A stretch of 16,165 bases of DNA from Bog-473 sp035534235 (GTDB taxonomy: Bacteria; Actinomycetota; Acidimicrobiia; Acidimicrobiales; RAAP-2). The stretch's first letter is position 1. Each line of letters opens with the position of its first letter. Of the stretch, positions 14,651-16,165 are shown piece by piece. Below the pieces are notes generated by a model, which saw only the letters and a list, made by a program, of their open reading frames with translations, was not told the DNA's origin and made no database searches. A program made the translations under genes and the position numbers. Location: assembly GCA_035534235.1 (NCBI GenBank), contig DATLSH010000042.1, positions 1 to 16,165 on the forward strand, written 5' to 3'.

Positions 14651-15019
14651 TCAGGCGTTGACGACGAGGTGGCGGATCTGCGACCGCACCTCGCGGGCCT
14701 GCTCACGAGCCTTGCTGGTCAGCTGCGTCACTGCCGGGGGAAGCTTCTCCTCAAAGGGTTGCAGCGTCGTCTCGACGAATTGCGCGGCCGTCTCGGCCAG
14801 CTCGTCGAACTGCTCGAATCCCTTGGTCACGCCGGTGCGCACACTGTCGAGGTACTGCTCCAGGGAGAACTCCTTGGGCAGCTTGTTCTGCAGCTCCACC
14901 CGCTGCACCTGAGCCCGCTGAAAGCTCAGCACGCCGAGGCCGACCGCTACGTATGCAGCGTCGCGGGCCAGGTCGGTGACACCCTTCGAGAGGGTGCTGA
15001 TGTTGGTCACTTCAGGCAT
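14651..15019 (-). CDS. small helical protein of unknown function
   Basis: This encodes 122 residues starting at ATG 15019, with a near-perfect AGGAGG 4 nt upstream. A moderately hydrophobic stretch (AAYVAVGLGVLSF, about 21-33) is followed by RAQVQRVELQNKLPKEF and then long amphipathic helices. These are rich in Glu, Gln, Arg, Lys and Ala (about 52-118), with coiled-coil-like spacing and Pro breaks at about 48, 88 and 94-95. This plan (short apolar N-terminal helix, then charged helices) resembles heparin-binding-haemagglutinin-like or phasin-like proteins of actinobacteria, which bind membranes, lipid or polymer surfaces. I recognise no family firmly. It is transcribed alone, convergent with the reductase gene (34-nt gap) and divergent from the GT2 gene. 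Its own AT-rich promoter suggests strong or independently controlled expression. Confidence 0.75.
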   Translation of the reverse strand: MPEVTNISTLSKGVTDLARDAAYVAVGLGVLSFQRAQVQRVELQNKLPKEFSLEQYLDSVRTGVTKGFEQFDELAETAAQFVETTLQPFEEKLPPAVTQLTSKAREQAREVRSQIRHLVVNA

Positions 15020-15113
15020 TCTGCCTCCTGGTTTGTTGGTTGATCCTGATGGTGGGCACGCAGTTCACTCGCCATCCAGGTGCTTGTGGGGACCCGGACG
15101 GCTCCTTGCGTGC

Positions 15114-15141
15114 GTTTACAAGAATATCATATTTGTTAAAC
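15114..15141. promoter_or_regulatory. AT-rich imperfect dyad (candidate operator)
   Basis: GTTTACAAGAATAT, a central C at 15128 and ATATTTGTTAAAC form an imperfect inverted repeat. The core AATAT-C-ATATT is perfect, and the outer arms GTTTACA / TGTTAAAC match apart from one indel. It is the most AT-rich stretch I saw in an otherwise very GC-rich window. It overlaps the candidate -10 box of the small helical gene, so a bound protein could control that promoter. Confidence 0.4.
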
Positions 15142-15149
15142 AGTAGCAA
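15121..15149 (-). promoter_or_regulatory. candidate promoter for the small helical gene
   Basis: On the minus strand, TTGCTA (15149-15144) and TATTCT (15126-15121) are separated by exactly 17 nt. They match the -35 and -10 consensus at four of six bases each. A transcript would start near 15114 and have a leader of about 95 nt before ATG 15019. It lies within an AT-rich island that melts easily. Confidence 0.45.
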
Positions 15150-15212
15150 GCACTTCGGGAGAGAAATACGCCCCGGAGGCGTGGTGCAGGAACGGATAGC
15201 CTCAGCAACCTG

Positions 15213-16165
15213 ATGGGCGCCCAAGCACCGGCAGTCGTTGCCGTGGTCGTCTCCACCGACCCCGGGCCCTGGCTTGAGGAGGCTCTGTCCTCGCTGGCAG
15301 GCCAGGACTACGAGGAACTGTCCGTCCTGGTCCTGGCATGCGGAGGCGATCCGGGCATCGCGGGGAGGGTGGCCCGGATCCTCCCTGATGCATTCGTGCG
15401 CACGTTGCCGGGCAATCCCGGCTATGCGGCGGCGTCCAATGAAGCCCTGGACATGGTCGAGGGTGCCGCCTTCTTCCTCCTCTGCCATGACGACTGTGCG
15501 CTGGACCCTGACGTGGTGCACAAGCTGGTGGAGGAGTCCTTCCGCTCGAATGCCGGAGTGGTTTCCCCGAAGTTCGTCAACTGGGACGACCCCACGATCC
15601 TGCTGCACGTGGGCATGAGTTGCGACAAGACCGGCGCCGTGGTCGACCGGATACAAGACGGTGAGGTCGACCATGGTCAGCACGACGCCGTGCGCGATGT
15701 CTTCGTGGCCCCGGGAGGTTGCATTCTGATCCGCGCCGACCTGTGGCGCGAGCTCAAGGGCTTCGACCCGGGCATCGTCGCCATGGGGGAGGATCTCGAT
15801 CTCTCCTGGCGCTCCCAGGTGGCCGGTTCCCGCGTCGTCGTGGCTCCGGACGCCCGGGTGCGGCACCGCGAGACCGTGGCCGGCGGACTCAGGCCGATGC
15901 CGGGGACGCTGGAGGACACCGCGAGGCGTCCGGCCACTCTGCAGGCGTTGCAGCGGCGACACGAATTGCGTGCCGTCATGAAGTGCTACACCTGGTTTCA
16001 CCTCCTCCGGGTCCTTCCCCAGGCCGCGCTCCTGGCCCTCGGTGAGGTCACGGTGGCCCTGCAGGCCAGGGACCGCGACCGGGTCCGCGCCGTGGCGGGA
16101 GCATGGGCGTGGAACGCTCGGCACCTGTCCGAGCTGCGGGCCCTGCGCCGGCTGGTCAAGGACCA
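15213..16165 (+). CDS. GT2-family glycosyltransferase, C-terminus cut by window edge
   Basis: The frame from ATG 15213 stays open for 317 codons to the right edge. It reads as a GT-A, GT2 enzyme: an opening strand PAVVAVVVSTDPGPWLEEAL (split, 6-25), then NPGYAAASNEAL (68-79), and the metal-binding region LLCHDDCALDPD (89-100). Next come the acceptor-side GGCILIRADLW (168-178) with GFDP, the catalytic-base segment GEDLDLSWR (192-200), and APDARVRHRE (211-220). The usual 'DxxSxDG' after strand two is replaced by ACGGDPG. A helical segment with a hydrophobic patch (WFHLLRVLPQAALLALGEVTVAL, about 261-283) begins the C-terminal part. Large actinobacterial GT2 proteins of this type often continue into membrane spans, so the complete gene may be long. 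It could use a sugar nucleotide made by the upstream genes. No strong ribosome-binding site is visible before the ATG. Confidence 0.87.
   Translation, partial: MGAQAPAVVAVVVSTDPGPWLEEALSSLAGQDYEELSVLVLACGGDPGIAGRVARILPDAFVRTLPGNPGYAAASNEALDMVEGAAFFLLCHDDCALDPDVVHKLVEESFRSNAGVVSPKFVNWDDPTILLHVGMSCDKTGAVVDRIQDGEVDHGQHDAVRDVFVAPGGCILIRADLWRELKGFDPGIVAMGEDLDLSWRSQVAGSRVVVAPDARVRHRETVAGGLRPMPGTLEDTARRPATLQALQRRHELRAVMKCYTWFHLLRVLPQAALLALGEVTVALQARDRDRVRAVAGAWAWNARHLSELRALRRLVKD

Noticed and set aside
12505..14706. A 733-codon open frame on the minus strand, antisense to the third GT4 gene and the reductase gene.
   Set aside because: Its translation is rich in His, Arg, Gly and Gln with no family motifs, while the plus-strand frames carry clear catalytic motifs. 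Long antisense frames are expected in DNA with G/C at third codon positions.

Overview
The window is very GC-rich, tightly packed DNA with codons that favour G or C at the third position, and it reads as an actinobacterial chromosome. Coenzyme F420 genes, a SARP-type BTAD regulator, Thr-rich cell-surface tails and frequent GTG starts fit this. The Thr-rich tail on an anchored envelope protein, together with the gene mix, suggests Acidimicrobiia or a relative. That placement is inference, not proof. No RNA genes, insertion sequences, phage genes or CRISPR array were seen, and no gap without a gene is longer than about 200 bases.

Layout. (1) Positions 1-1243, minus strand: the N-terminal part of a polytopic membrane protein that runs off the left edge and has a GT-C-like loop. 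(2) 1386-5990, plus strand: a DMT/NIPA-like membrane protein, a BTAD regulator, a membrane-anchored Thr-rich protein of unknown function, a GDP-mannose-pyrophosphorylase-type nucleotidyltransferase and a GalE-type epimerase. (3) 5996-7661, minus strand: cofE and cofD of F420 biosynthesis, overlapping by 14 nt and convergent with the epimerase gene. A hairpin at that junction contains both stop codons. (4) 7731-10222, plus strand: an acyl-CoA ligase and an SDR dehydrogenase. (5) 10264-14616, plus strand: three tandem GT4 glycosyltransferases, the second and third each overlapping the gene before, then a GDP-6-deoxy-D-mannose-reductase-type dehydrogenase. (6) 14651-15019, minus strand: a small helical protein behind an AT-rich promoter island. 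(7) 15213 to the right edge, plus strand: the N-terminal part of a GT2 glycosyltransferase.

Function. Most of the window looks like envelope glycan synthesis. The nucleotidyltransferase would supply GDP-mannose, GalE would supply UDP-galactose, and the reductase could turn the GDP-mannose-derived keto-sugar into GDP-D-rhamnose. The GT4, GT2 and possibly GT-C-like proteins would use these donors. No GDP-mannose 4,6-dehydratase is present here, so that step must be encoded elsewhere.

The F420 pair beside a ManB-type pyrophosphorylase, in convergent orientation, recalls the mycobacterial fbiA-fbiB / manB / wbbL region. I regard this as a conserved actinobacterial neighbourhood with lineage-specific insertions. 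I found no clearly new multi-gene system. The less ordinary points are the anchored Thr-rich protein beside a free-standing BTAD regulator, the single-domain CofE, the stop-codon hairpin, the Glu-to-Gln change in the first GT4 enzyme, and the AT-rich dyad upstream of the small helical gene.
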